Positions 42,660 to 50,710 of a DNA stretch of 59,674 bases are shown here, piece after piece; positions within the stretch are counted from its first letter, which is position 1, and each line of letters opens with the position of its first letter. The notes under the pieces are model-generated. The model saw only the letters and a list, made by a program, of their open reading frames with translations. It had not been told where the DNA came from and made no database searches. The stretch comes from Ruminococcus sp. (GTDB lineage: Bacteria; Bacillota; Clostridia; Oscillospirales; Ruminococcaceae), in assembly GCA_017519145.1 (NCBI GenBank), contig JAFWTA010000051.1, positions 1 through 59,674 of the forward strand. Reading direction: 5' to 3'. A program made the translations under genes and the position numbers.

Positions 42660-43133
42660 TCAGAAATCAAGATCATCAAAGTCCATTATCTCGTCCTCAA
42701 CAGTAACTTTTCCGTCTTTGATAATGTACTTTATTCTTGCAGGAATATCTGCATAAATGCTTTCCCATTCATAATCCACAGGTTCCGCGCCCTCAATGTA
42801 CTTTACAAGCTCATCCTTAGCACTTTCATAGGGTGCAGGATCAACTCCGCTGTTTTCAACAGGCAATGAATATGAAGGACCGCCCGAACCATGGTATATT
42901 TCAACTATGTATTTATTCCCGTTTTCGTCCTCAGCAGCTATGGGATAAGAATACATACATTCCCAGTCTTTGCTCAGCGAATCATTCCTGCCGAAACGCG
43001 CCATTACCTTTCCTAAAAAAAGTGCAAATTCCTGTTCGCCTGCTTTTCCTGTCTCATATATCCACTCGCCGCCGTACGGAAGTTTTCTCATTTCATTTTC
43101 TTCGTCTTTTGTTGCATTTCTGAATTTAAACAT
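42660..43133 (-). CDS. Hypothetical protein inside the pyr operon
   Basis: A 157-residue, acidic, soluble protein without a signal peptide or membrane helix. Aromatic and acidic residues dominate the C-terminal part (YEWESIYAD, EDEIMDFDDLDF). AAAGGAGGAA precedes the ATG at an ideal distance. It lies between pyrF and carA on the same strand, with gaps of about 150 and 126 bp, so it could be co-transcribed under PyrR control. I do not recognise the family; the separation from pyrF by a repeat makes a recent insertion possible. Confidence 0.7.
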   Translation of the reverse strand: MFKFRNATKDEENEMRKLPYGGEWIYETGKAGEQEFALFLGKVMARFGRNDSLSKDWECMYSYPIAAEDENGNKYIVEIYHGSGGPSYSLPVENSGVDPAPYESAKDELVKYIEGAEPVDYEWESIYADIPARIKYIIKDGKVTVEDEIMDFDDLDF

Positions 43134-43219
43134 ATTCTTCCTCCTTTATAGTGGTATGCCTGTTTCAATTATACGGGAACGGAACACCGTGCAGCATCCC
43201 CTGCTCTGAACCTGAACTG

Positions 43220-43244
43220 CGGGCGGCGGAACACCGCCCCTACA
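43220..43244. repeat. Small palindromic repeat upstream of the hypothetical gene
   Basis: A 25-bp palindrome (CGGGCGGCGG-AACACCGCCCC core) matching 38037-38061 and the reverse complement of 10447-10471, followed by a second GGGACGCCC-like motif. It sits in the 151-bp gap after pyrF. Confidence 0.75.
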
Positions 43245-43284
43245 ATCTCAATCAGCGGACGACCGATGGGCGTCCCTACACTTA

Positions 43285-44211
43285 TCACTTCAGATTGATA
43301 TACCGGCAGATGTCGTCTCTCATGCGGATGACCTCGCGGCGTGCTGCCTTTGCGAAGTCGCGCTCGTCGCAGCCCTCCTTCTTGTACGCACACATAACTG
43401 CGCGTGAGGAGTTTACGATAGCTCCGAGACCGTTCTCGTCGAAGCCGCCCTTTAAGCCTTCTGCTCCGCCGCCCTGTGCGCCGTAGCCGGGTACAAGGAA
43501 CATGGTGTGGGGAAGTCTCTTTCTCAGCTCTGTCAGCATCTCGGGGTAGGTTGCTCCCACAACTGCGCCCACTGCGGAATAGCCGTACTTTCCGCGGGTA
43601 TCCTCGCCCCACTTCTCGCACATATCGCCCATGCACTCGTAGATGGTGCGTCCGTCAGCCAGCTTCATATCCTGAAGCTCCCCCGATGAGGGGTTTGAGG
43701 TCTTTACCAGAACGTAGATGCCCTTGTCGCGCTCGCGGCAGACTTTAAGGAGGGGCTCGATACCGTCTGTGCCCAGATAGCCGTTGACTGTGAGAGCGTC
43801 AGCACCAAAGGCTTCGATATCGTTCTCGCCCACAGATGTAACGCCGAGATGAGCATTGGAGTAAGCCTCCATGGTAGCGCCGATGTCGTTGCGCTTGCCG
43901 TCTGTCATAACGAACATACCGTTGAGCTTTGCATAGCGGATGGTCTTTTCGAGAGTCCTTATGCCGTAGTGTCCGTACATCTCATAGTAAGCAGCCTGAG
44001 GCTTGATGGCAGGCACAAGGTCGTGTATCTCATCGATGATAGCCTGATTGAAGTCGAAGATAGCCTTTGCGGCAGCCTTCAGTGTCCAGCCGTCGCTGTC
44101 GAGATAGCGGCGCTGTATGAACTCGGGGACATACTCCAGCTTGGGATCGAGACCTACCACCGTAGGATTTTTCAGTTCGATTATTTTTTCAATAAGTCTG
44201 TCAAATGACAT
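43285..44211 (-). CDS. pyrF: Orotidine 5'-phosphate decarboxylase, long (type 2) form
   Basis: It converts OMP to UMP, the last step of UMP synthesis. The 308 residues belong to the longer subfamily (PyrF type 2, as in Mycobacterium and Clostridium). TVVGLDPKLEY opens the barrel, and the catalytic Lys-Asp network appears in FVMTDGKRNDIGATM near residue 82; FLVPGYGAQGG holds the phosphate loop. ATG at 44211 follows AAGGAGGAA. It is third in the PyrR-led operon. Confidence 0.95.
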   Translation of the reverse strand: MSFDRLIEKIIELKNPTVVGLDPKLEYVPEFIQRRYLDSDGWTLKAAAKAIFDFNQAIIDEIHDLVPAIKPQAAYYEMYGHYGIRTLEKTIRYAKLNGMFVMTDGKRNDIGATMEAYSNAHLGVTSVGENDIEAFGADALTVNGYLGTDGIEPLLKVCRERDKGIYVLVKTSNPSSGELQDMKLADGRTIYECMGDMCEKWGEDTRGKYGYSAVGAVVGATYPEMLTELRKRLPHTMFLVPGYGAQGGGAEGLKGGFDENGLGAIVNSSRAVMCAYKKEGCDERDFAKAARREVIRMRDDICRYINLK

Positions 44212-44233
44212 TTCATTTCCTCCTTAAAAAATA

Positions 44234-45508
44234 TCAGTCGTTTCTTCCGTCATATCTTATAACACCCTTGGATATGGTAACAAGGGGCTTTCCTGTAAGC
44301 TCCATGCCCTTGAACACGGTGTTATGTGACTTTGAGTGGAGCTTTTCGGGCTCTACTGTCCATTTCCTGCCGATATCGGCAATTACGAGGTCGGCGGTGC
44401 TTCCCTCTTTTATCTCGGGAACTTCGAGACCAAGTATCTTTCTCGGGTTTACGCACATGAGCTCCACTACCTTGTGCAGGTCTATCTCGCCTGTGTGATA
44501 GAGGGCTGTGAGAGTAGCCGCAAGAGAGGTCTCAAGACCCACAACGCCGTTGGGAGCCTTCTCGAAATCAGCCTTCTCCTCCGCAGCGTGGGGAGCGTGG
44601 TCGGTGATTATGCAGTCGATAGTGCCGTCCTTGACAGCATCTATGATAGCTCTTACGTCCCCGGGAGTCCTGAGGGGCGGATTCATGCGGTAGTCCGCGT
44701 CACGCTTCTCGAGGAGCTTATCCGTCAGCATGAAGTAGTGGGGAGCAGTCTCGCAGGTGACGTTCACACCTCTTGACTTTGCAAAGCGTATCATTGCAGC
44801 GCTTCCCTCAGTGGAAACGTGGCAGATGTGGATATGTGCTCCTACCGAAGCTGCAAGTATCATCTCACGGGCGGTGATGTAGTCCTCAGAGGCGCGGTCC
44901 ATGCCCTTTACGCCAAGCTTTGCGGAGGTCTCGCCCTTGTTTATGATACCGCCGTTTATGATGCTCAGGTCCTCGCAGTGCGAAGCCACAAGGAGGCCGT
45001 TATCCTTTGACATTTCCAGAGCCTTTCTCATCATCTCCGCATTTTCAACGGGGCGTCCGTCATCGGAGATGCATATGCAGCCTGCCGCCTTGAGGGCTTC
45101 GTAGTCGCAGAGACCGTTTCCGCTCATGCCGTTTGTGATGCAGCCCACGGGATAGACCTCAACTCCTGTTCCCTCCGCCTTGTCTATGATGTAGCGGATA
45201 GTCTCGGGACTGTCGCAGGGAGGCTTCGTATTGGGCATTGCAAGGACTCCCGTAACGCCGCCTGCCAGTGCAGCCGCACAGCCCGTGAGGATATCCTCCT
45301 TGTGGGTCTGTCCGGGGTCGCGGAAGTGAACGTGCATATCGAACAATGATGGCATAAGGACGAGTCCGGTACCGTCGATGACCTGTTCTGTGCTTTCGGT
45401 GATACCGTTTCCGAGCTTTGCGATAACGCCGTCCCTGATGAGTACGTCTGTTACGGTGTCCAGTGCAGTATCAACTGCGCGGATATTCCTGATAAGGATA
45501 GATGACAT
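44234..45508 (-). CDS. pyrC: Dihydroorotase
   Basis: The enzyme cyclises carbamoyl aspartate to dihydroorotate. The 424 residues are of the class I, amidohydrolase type: the zinc motif DMHVHFRDPG near residue 58, SHCED near residue 176, IHICHVST near residue 229, the catalytic Asp in IITDHAPHA near residue 303, and GVVGLETS. GCGAGGTAT lies before the ATG at 45508. It follows pyrR by 33 bp. pyrB, pyrD, pyrE and pyrK are not in the window. Confidence 0.96.
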   Translation of the reverse strand: MSSILIRNIRAVDTALDTVTDVLIRDGVIAKLGNGITESTEQVIDGTGLVLMPSLFDMHVHFRDPGQTHKEDILTGCAAALAGGVTGVLAMPNTKPPCDSPETIRYIIDKAEGTGVEVYPVGCITNGMSGNGLCDYEALKAAGCICISDDGRPVENAEMMRKALEMSKDNGLLVASHCEDLSIINGGIINKGETSAKLGVKGMDRASEDYITAREMILAASVGAHIHICHVSTEGSAAMIRFAKSRGVNVTCETAPHYFMLTDKLLEKRDADYRMNPPLRTPGDVRAIIDAVKDGTIDCIITDHAPHAAEEKADFEKAPNGVVGLETSLAATLTALYHTGEIDLHKVVELMCVNPRKILGLEVPEIKEGSTADLVIADIGRKWTVEPEKLHSKSHNTVFKGMELTGKPLVTISKGVIRYDGRND

Positions 45509-45541
45509 AAATACCTCGCTTTCGGTAGGTGGAATGGTAAT

Positions 45542-46063
45542 TCAGTAAATGGCAACGCCGTCGCTGCCGTCTATCTCCACAGCAGATACCTTTACGACCT
45601 CGCTGTGAGAGGTAGGAAGATTTTTGCCCACATAGTCGGGGCGTATGGGAAGCTCCCTGTGTCCGCGGTCAATGAGCACCGCCAGCTGTATGGAACGTGG
45701 TCTGCCTCTTTTGATGAGGGCGTCGATAGCCGCGCGGGAGCTTCTTCCCGTAAAGATGACATCATCGACGATGACTACGTTCTTATCCGTGATATCAAAG
45801 GGGATATCGGTCTTGTCGGTCTCTGCTGAGGAGCGGCTGTCGTCACGGTAGGGCGTGATGTCCAGAGCGCCGAAGGGTACCTCATTCTTTTCCAGCTCGG
45901 AAAGCTTTGCGGCTATCCGTCTGCCGAGGGGCACTCCTCTCGAGAATATCCCGACGATGCAGAGCTCCTCCGTGCCCTTGTTGCGCTCGATTATCTCATA
46001 AGAGATACGGGCGATGGCTCTTGCCACAGCCTTATCGTCCATTATGACGCGCTTAGTCTCCAT
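45542..46063 (-). CDS. pyrR: PyrR: pyrimidine operon attenuation protein / uracil phosphoribosyltransferase
   Basis: PyrR binds a leader RNA when UMP is plentiful and causes termination; it also has weak uracil phosphoribosyltransferase activity. The 173 residues match the family, with ARISYEIIERNKG, GIFSRGVPLGRRIA, VVIVDDVIFTGRSSRAAIDAL (PRPP motif near residue 100), and LIDRGHRELPIRPDYVGKNLPTS. ATG at 46063 follows GGAAGGTG; the upstream open extension covers the leader RNA and should not be coding. Confidence 0.95.
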   Translation of the reverse strand: METKRVIMDDKAVARAIARISYEIIERNKGTEELCIVGIFSRGVPLGRRIAAKLSELEKNEVPFGALDITPYRDDSRSSAETDKTDIPFDITDKNVVIVDDVIFTGRSSRAAIDALIKRGRPRSIQLAVLIDRGHRELPIRPDYVGKNLPTSHSEVVKVSAVEIDGSDGVAIY

Positions 46064-46080
46064 ACAGTTCACCTTCCAAC

Positions 46081-46205
46081 AAAAAATGCCCCCCGCGCGG
46101 CAGGGAGCATACTTACAGTTATAGCTATAGTTATAGTTATAGAGTATCAAAGAACGCACCTTGCCGACCTCACGGGATCGGATTAAAGGGTAGTTTCCAA
46201 AGAAC
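46081..46205 (-). promoter_or_regulatory. PyrR-responsive attenuator leader
   Basis: On the minus strand a PyrR-binding (anti-antiterminator) element TTTAATCCGATCCCGTGAGG continues into TCGGCAAGGTGCG (46155-46190), close to the known consensus around ATCC-N-GTGAGG. Downstream lies a terminator (46081-46110, ATGCTCCC with GGGGGCAT) followed by TTTTTT, 18 bp before pyrR. Between the two sits a tandem array of TATAGT-like hexamers. High UMP should promote PyrR binding and termination. Confidence 0.9.
46118..46143. repeat. Hexanucleotide tandem repeat in the pyr leader
   Basis: Four to five imperfect copies of GTTATA (one with C for T) lie between the PyrR element and the attenuator terminator. 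Slippage here would change the spacing of the switching structures. Confidence 0.75.
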
Positions 46206-46211
46206 ACATCT

Positions 46212-46240
46212 ATTATACCACATACCCGTCCTCTTGTCCA
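46212..46240 (-). promoter_or_regulatory. Promoter of the pyr operon
   Basis: TGGACA (46235-46240) and TATAAT (46212-46217) on the minus strand with a 17-bp spacer and a TG extension. Transcription would begin about 15 bp before the PyrR element. Confidence 0.85.
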
Positions 46241-46265
46241 GTGATTTCAGCATTTTTATTATCAG

Positions 46266-46294
46266 TTGACAAAATAACAGAACAGTGTTATAAT
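46266..46294 (+). promoter_or_regulatory. Promoter of the small membrane/Sm-like protein gene
   Basis: A perfect TTGACA (46266-46271) and TATAAT (46289-46294) with 17 bp spacing and a TG extension on the plus strand, back to back with the pyr promoter. Confidence 0.85.
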
Positions 46295-46332
46295 ATTCAC
46301 AAATCAAAGACTTTCTGAAAAGGACGGCTCTT

Positions 46333-46677
46333 ATGAATTACTGGTATTTATGGTTCATCATTATCATCTGCGTCCTGCTGCCTGCGGCAAGGGCAAGAAA
46401 GCTCCGTCAGGCAAGGATAGCAAGAAAAAACCGAATTAAAAGACAAAAAGGAGATCATATCATGAATGAGCTTATCAAAAACTACATCGACAAGGAAGTA
46501 ATAGTCTACACATCCTCCTCATCGGGTGTCACAGGCACCGTGACCAAGATCGAGGACAACTGGGTAGAACTGGAGGACAAGAACGGTCAGAAGCAGATCG
46601 TCAACACCGACTACGTCAGCCGTATACAGGAATATCCCCGCAATAAGAAAGGCAAGAAGAAGTTAGTCGTAACATGA
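46333..46677 (+). CDS. Small protein: membrane helix plus Sm-like domain, two possible starts
   Basis: The full reading frame encodes 114 residues: a membrane helix (about 3-20), a very basic stretch (RARKLRQARIARKNRIKRQK), and a compact beta domain (about 44-105; VIVYTSSSSGVTGTVTKIEDNWVELED) like small Sm-fold or DUF6897-type proteins. A second in-frame ATG at 46462, with AAAGGAGAT upstream, would give the 71-residue soluble domain alone. Both starts have good sites (GAAAAGGA for the first). A strong promoter and a terminator make it a single-gene unit. Function unknown; RNA or nucleotide binding would be speculation. Confidence 0.7.
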   Translation: MNYWYLWFIIIICVLLPAARARKLRQARIARKNRIKRQKGDHIMNELIKNYIDKEVIVYTSSSSGVTGTVTKIEDNWVELEDKNGQKQIVNTDYVSRIQEYPRNKKGKKKLVVT

Positions 46678-46690
46678 GAACGAGGTCATG

Positions 46691-46729
46691 AGCCCGAGGC
46701 AGCCGCACGCGCTGCTTCGGGCTTTTCTT
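46691..46729 (+). terminator. Terminator after the small Sm-like protein
   Basis: A 13-bp stem with one G-U pair (46691-46703 with 46711-46723), a seven-base loop and a T-rich tail. Confidence 0.9.
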
Positions 46730-46757
46730 TCTGCGCATTTTCCGACATCCGCCGCTA

Positions 46758-46786
46758 TTGACTTTTAGTCAGCAAAAGTATATAAT
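46758..46786 (+). promoter_or_regulatory. Promoter of tepA-ftsK
   Basis: TTGACT (46758-46763) and TATAAT (46781-46786) separated by 17 bp on the plus strand, 54 bp before the tepA start codon. Confidence 0.85.
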
Positions 46787-46840
46787 AATAATGTATACGC
46801 TCACGCAGGACTGCACAGAATATCCTCGGAGGTGTATACC

Positions 46841-47551
46841 ATGTCAGACCATACGGAAAAAGCCGTAAGCTCCGCAGAGGAAGCTGCCGAGGAAGCCGAA
46901 ATGATAAAGGAGGCAGGACAGTCTGTCTCGCGGAACTCAAAGCATCTCATACACTGCCTGACCGTCATCGGTCAGATAGAAGGACACTACGTCCTCTCGG
47001 AGCAGAACAAGACCACAAAATACGAACACATAATCCCTGCCCTTGTGGCTATCGAGCAGGACAGGAGCGTCGAGGGGCTGCTTATAATCCTCAACACCGT
47101 CGGCGGCGATGTGGAAGCAGGTCTCGCCATTGCGGAGCTCATTGCGGGCATGAAAACTCCCACGGTATCCCTTGTGGTGGGCGGAGGGCACTCCATCGGA
47201 GTCCCCCTTGCAGTCAGCGCAAAACGCTCATTCATCGTCCCCACGGCGTCAATGACCATCCACCCCGTAAGAATGAACGGCACCGTTCTGGGAGTCCCCC
47301 AGACCCTTTCCTACTTTGAGAAGATGCAGGACAGGATAGTCAGCTTCATCACGAGGAACAGCCGTATCTCCGAGGGGGAGCTGAGAAGGCTCACCATGAA
47401 CACGGGAGAACTGGTCCTTGATGTGGGAACTGTCCTCGAGGGAGAAAAAGCCGTGGAGCTGGGACTTATCGACAGTCTCGGCAGTCTCGGCGACGCAATG
47501 GACAGTCTTTACGGCATGATAGAGAATACAGAGAAAAGATATGCGGACTGA
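46841..47551 (+). CDS. tepA: ClpP-like serine protease, TepA family
   Basis: A 236-residue member of the ClpP/crotonase-type protease fold, named after the translocation-enhancing protein TepA of Bacillus. The active-site Ser lies in VVGGGHSIGVPLA near residue 125, with the His in MTIHPVRM near residue 147; the ILNTVGGDVEAG stretch forms the oxyanion region. No signal peptide is seen. ATG at 46841 follows CGGAGGTG. Its placement directly before ftsK/spoIIIE matches Bacillus gene order. The physiological substrate is uncertain. Confidence 0.9.
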   Translation: MSDHTEKAVSSAEEAAEEAEMIKEAGQSVSRNSKHLIHCLTVIGQIEGHYVLSEQNKTTKYEHIIPALVAIEQDRSVEGLLIILNTVGGDVEAGLAIAELIAGMKTPTVSLVVGGGHSIGVPLAVSAKRSFIVPTASMTIHPVRMNGTVLGVPQTLSYFEKMQDRIVSFITRNSRISEGELRRLTMNTGELVLDVGTVLEGEKAVELGLIDSLGSLGDAMDSLYGMIENTEKRYAD

Positions 47552-47612
47552 CCGCAGCTGTGACCGCTATTGGGGCGGCACAGTACATATATGGAACAAA
47601 ATGGAGGCAGAA

Positions 47613-50195
47613 ATGGCAGAAGCAAAGAAAAAAGCCGCGGCTTCAAAGGCAAAAAAGCCCGAGCCGCAGCGCAGAGAACCTGTTAAAAGCAGCGCAAAGA
47701 GCGCTCCACAGAACGAGAGCAATCAGTTCTGGTCAATACTTCTTTTTGCACTCGGCATACTCACAGCACTGATGGTGCTGATAAAGGGAAACAAAGGCTG
47801 GCTGGCGCTCCACAACCTTGTGCTGGGAGTTTTCGGCATAGCAGCATTCCTCATTCCCGTCATACTCATATACACCGCCATAAAGCTGGGCACCGAGCAG
47901 AGCCGCAGGGATATCAGCGGCAGGACGGTCTGGTGCATAGCAATGATATTCCTTGCAAGTGCAGCCTATCAGATATTCGCCGTGGGACGCATCCCGGGCG
48001 GCACCTTCGCAGGTCACTTCAAGATACTCTACGAGGAGGGCGCCAAGCTGAAAAGCGGCGGTGTTGCCAGCCTTGTCATAGCAGGTCCCCTGCTGAAGTT
48101 CTTCGGTAGGACGGGCTCCATGATAATCGCGCTGGTATTCTTCTTCGTATTCGGTATGCTCCTTTCGGGACGGGGACTTGTGGACTTCCTGAAGCTCCTC
48201 GCTACGCCCTTCACCTTTATCGGCAGGTGTGTCAACGGCATACAGAATATGCTTGTGGGCGGCGAATTCGTAGACGCCTTTGAGGACGACGACCTTGACG
48301 ACGACAAAGAGAAAAAGGACTTCGACGCAGACCTTGAAGCTATCAGCATGACAAATCCGAGGAAGTCCTCACGCAAGCCCTCCGAAAAGGCAGAGCAGCA
48401 GAAAAAGGCTGTGGAAGCTCTCCCCGACGGCTTCTTCCTTGATATCCCCCTGCCTACCGACCATCTTATCGTACACGACAGCAGCGAGCCTGCTCCCGAC
48501 GAGAAGGCTATCGATATAGACATTTACGAGACTCCTGCGGAGCCTGCGCGGAAGGCTCTCAAACACGAGTCCATCATTGCAGACGAGACGAACGAGGCTG
48601 CCGATGAGCCCACGGACGAGGGACTCGAGCAGCTCATAAGCAAGGCTGCCGACGGCAAGCCCGACATTCCCGAGGAGGAGCTCCCCGAGGAGGAGCCTGA
48701 GCCCGAGGAGGTCAAGCCCATTTACATACTCCCCCCTATCGACATACTCACACGGCCCGAGGTGCGCTCAAACCGTGCGGAGGCTGTTGAGGAGATGCGC
48801 GAAAAGGCTGAGGTAATAAAGAACACTCTCTCCAGCTTCGGCGTTGAGGTCAAGATAAAGGACATCTTCCGCGGCCCTTCCATAACCCGTTACGAGATAC
48901 AGCCGGGACCCGGAATAAAGGTCTCGAAGATAAAGGGACTTGAGGACGATATAGCCCTCAGCCTTGCGGCACAGGGCGTCCGTATAGAGGCTCCCGTCCC
49001 CGGAAAGGCAGCCGTGGGAATAGAGATACCCAACACCACCAAGGACACGGTAACTCTCCGCGAGATAATCAACTCCCCCGAGTTCAGGGAATCAAAGAGC
49101 AAGCTGACCTTTGCGGTGGGCAAGGACATCACAGGCAACATAATTCTCGGCGATATCTCCAAGATGCCCCATGTCATCATCGCAGGCACTACGGGTTCGG
49201 GTAAGTCTGTCTGCACCCGTTCCATCATCATGAGCATACTCTACAACGCAACTCCCGATGAGGTAAAGCTCATACTCATCGACCCCAAGATAGTTGAGTT
49301 CAAGATATTCGAGGACATCCCCCACCTGCTCATCCCCATAGTCACCGACTGTAAGCGCGCCGCAGGTGCGCTGAGCTGGGCGGTCAACGAGATGATGCGA
49401 AGATACAATATCTTCGCCGACGCAGGCGCCAACGACCTTAAATCCTACAACGAGCTTGCAGAGGTGGACGGAGACCGTGCTCCCATGCCTCAGGTAGTCG
49501 TATTCATCGACGAGCTGGCTGATATGATGCTGGTGGCAGGAAAAGAGGTGGAGGACTACATCTGCCGTCTGGCTCAGATGGGCCGTGCCGCAGGTATGCA
49601 CCTTGTTGTTGCCACACAGCGTCCTACCACAGACGTTATCACAGGTCTAATCAAGGCAAATATCCCCAGCCGTATCGCCCTTTCGGTAAAGTCACAGATC
49701 GACTCCCGAACCATCATAGATATGGCAGGCGCGGACAAGCTCCTCGGCAACGGCGATATGCTGTATATGCCTATCGGTGCAGGCAAGCCCGTCCGTGTGC
49801 AGGGCTGCTTCTCCCCCAACGAGGACATTGCCGAGACAGTGCGCTACATAAAATCCGAGGCAGAGGTCACCTACGACCCCGAGATAACAGTTGCAGTTGA
49901 CAGTTATTCCACTCAGTCCTCGGGAGATTCGGGCAGCGACAGCGGCTCACACTCAGTCGGAAACAGCGACGAGGATATAGTAGAGGCAGCCATAAAGGTA
50001 GCCGTGGAGGCAGGACAGCTGTCCACATCCATGCTCCAGAGAAAGCTGAAGCTGGGCTACGCAAGGGCTGCAAGAATAATGGACGAGCTGGAGGAGCGCG
50101 GAGTCATCGGCGCCAGCGAGGGTGCAAAGCCGAGAAAGGTGCTCATGTCGAAAATGCAGTATGACGAGTGGCGCCTGCGCAGAATGGACGAATAA
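47613..50195 (+). CDS. ftsK: DNA translocase FtsK/SpoIIIE
   Basis: A membrane-anchored motor that pumps chromosomal DNA through the septum in division or sporulation. The 860 residues comprise a charged start, four membrane helices (about 30-190), an acidic linker (about 210-380), the alpha/beta RecA-like motor with Walker A AGTTGSGKSVCTRS near residue 525 and Walker B VVVFIDELADMM near residue 630, and the C-terminal winged-helix gamma domain (about 795-855; LQRKLKLGYARAARIMDELEERGVIG) that reads polar DNA motifs. The start at 47613 uses GGAGG five bases upstream; earlier in-frame ATGs exist. No sporulation gene is near, so the division or sporulation role is not decided. Confidence 0.95.
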   Translation: MAEAKKKAAASKAKKPEPQRREPVKSSAKSAPQNESNQFWSILLFALGILTALMVLIKGNKGWLALHNLVLGVFGIAAFLIPVILIYTAIKLGTEQSRRDISGRTVWCIAMIFLASAAYQIFAVGRIPGGTFAGHFKILYEEGAKLKSGGVASLVIAGPLLKFFGRTGSMIIALVFFFVFGMLLSGRGLVDFLKLLATPFTFIGRCVNGIQNMLVGGEFVDAFEDDDLDDDKEKKDFDADLEAISMTNPRKSSRKPSEKAEQQKKAVEALPDGFFLDIPLPTDHLIVHDSSEPAPDEKAIDIDIYETPAEPARKALKHESIIADETNEAADEPTDEGLEQLISKAADGKPDIPEEELPEEEPEPEEVKPIYILPPIDILTRPEVRSNRAEAVEEMREKAEVIKNTLSSFGVEVKIKDIFRGPSITRYEIQPGPGIKVSKIKGLEDDIALSLAAQGVRIEAPVPGKAAVGIEIPNTTKDTVTLREIINSPEFRESKSKLTFAVGKDITGNIILGDISKMPHVIIAGTTGSGKSVCTRSIIMSILYNATPDEVKLILIDPKIVEFKIFEDIPHLLIPIVTDCKRAAGALSWAVNEMMRRYNIFADAGANDLKSYNELAEVDGDRAPMPQVVVFIDELADMMLVAGKEVEDYICRLAQMGRAAGMHLVVATQRPTTDVITGLIKANIPSRIALSVKSQIDSRTIIDMAGADKLLGNGDMLYMPIGAGKPVRVQGCFSPNEDIAETVRYIKSEAEVTYDPEITVAVDSYSTQSSGDSGSDSGSHSVGNSDEDIVEAAIKVAVEAGQLSTSMLQRKLKLGYARAARIMDELEERGVIGASEGAKPRKVLMSKMQYDEWRLRRMDE

Positions 50196-50226
50196 GACTC
50201 GTATCTCACATAAGGAGAATACAGGA

Positions 50227-50685
50227 ATGATAGAACATATCACAGATGCAGATACCAAAAGAGCAGTTGCAAGGAAGGTGCTGGAGGCTCTTCACGACTG
50301 GTTCGAGGTGGACGAGAGCCGCGAGAAGTACATCGCGGAAAGCGCAGGACAGACCTTTATCGCAGCTGAGGAAAACAACGAATATGTGGGCTTCCTCTGT
50401 CTCAAGGAGACAGGCAGGGAGACTGTGGAGCTGGCTGTCATGGGCGTTCTCAGGGACTTTCACCGCAGCGGCATAGGTATGCAGCTCTTTGAGGAGGCAA
50501 AAAGGACCGCCAAGGCTCAGGGCTATGAGTTCATGCAGGTAAAAACCGTGAAAATGGGCGTGTATGAGGACTACGACAGGACCAACCGCTTCTACCTTGC
50601 CTGCGGCTTCAAGGAGCTGGAGGTCATAAACGAGATATGGGGCGACGATAACCCCTGCCAGATCTATGTGATGTCTCTGGCGTAA
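50227..50685 (+). CDS. GNAT family N-acetyltransferase
   Basis: A 152-residue acetyltransferase with the GNAT acetyl-CoA loop VLRDFHRSGIGMQLFEEAKRTA near residue 80 and a C-terminal TNRFYLACGFKELE. The aspartate-rich GDDNPCQIYVM end resembles a small subgroup acting on unknown small molecules. ATG at 50227 follows TAAGGAGAA. It lies 31 bp after ftsK and 25 bp before the radical SAM gene, so it is probably co-transcribed. Confidence 0.85.
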   Translation: MIEHITDADTKRAVARKVLEALHDWFEVDESREKYIAESAGQTFIAAEENNEYVGFLCLKETGRETVELAVMGVLRDFHRSGIGMQLFEEAKRTAKAQGYEFMQVKTVKMGVYEDYDRTNRFYLACGFKELEVINEIWGDDNPCQIYVMSLA

Positions 50686-50710
50686 AGATCAGTTTTCAGG
50701 GAGTGATATG

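Noticed and set aside
46064-46207. N-terminal extension of PyrR
   Set aside because: The extension would translate the attenuator leader, including the terminator and hexamer repeats; the start at 46063 has a proper ribosome binding site and matches the family length.
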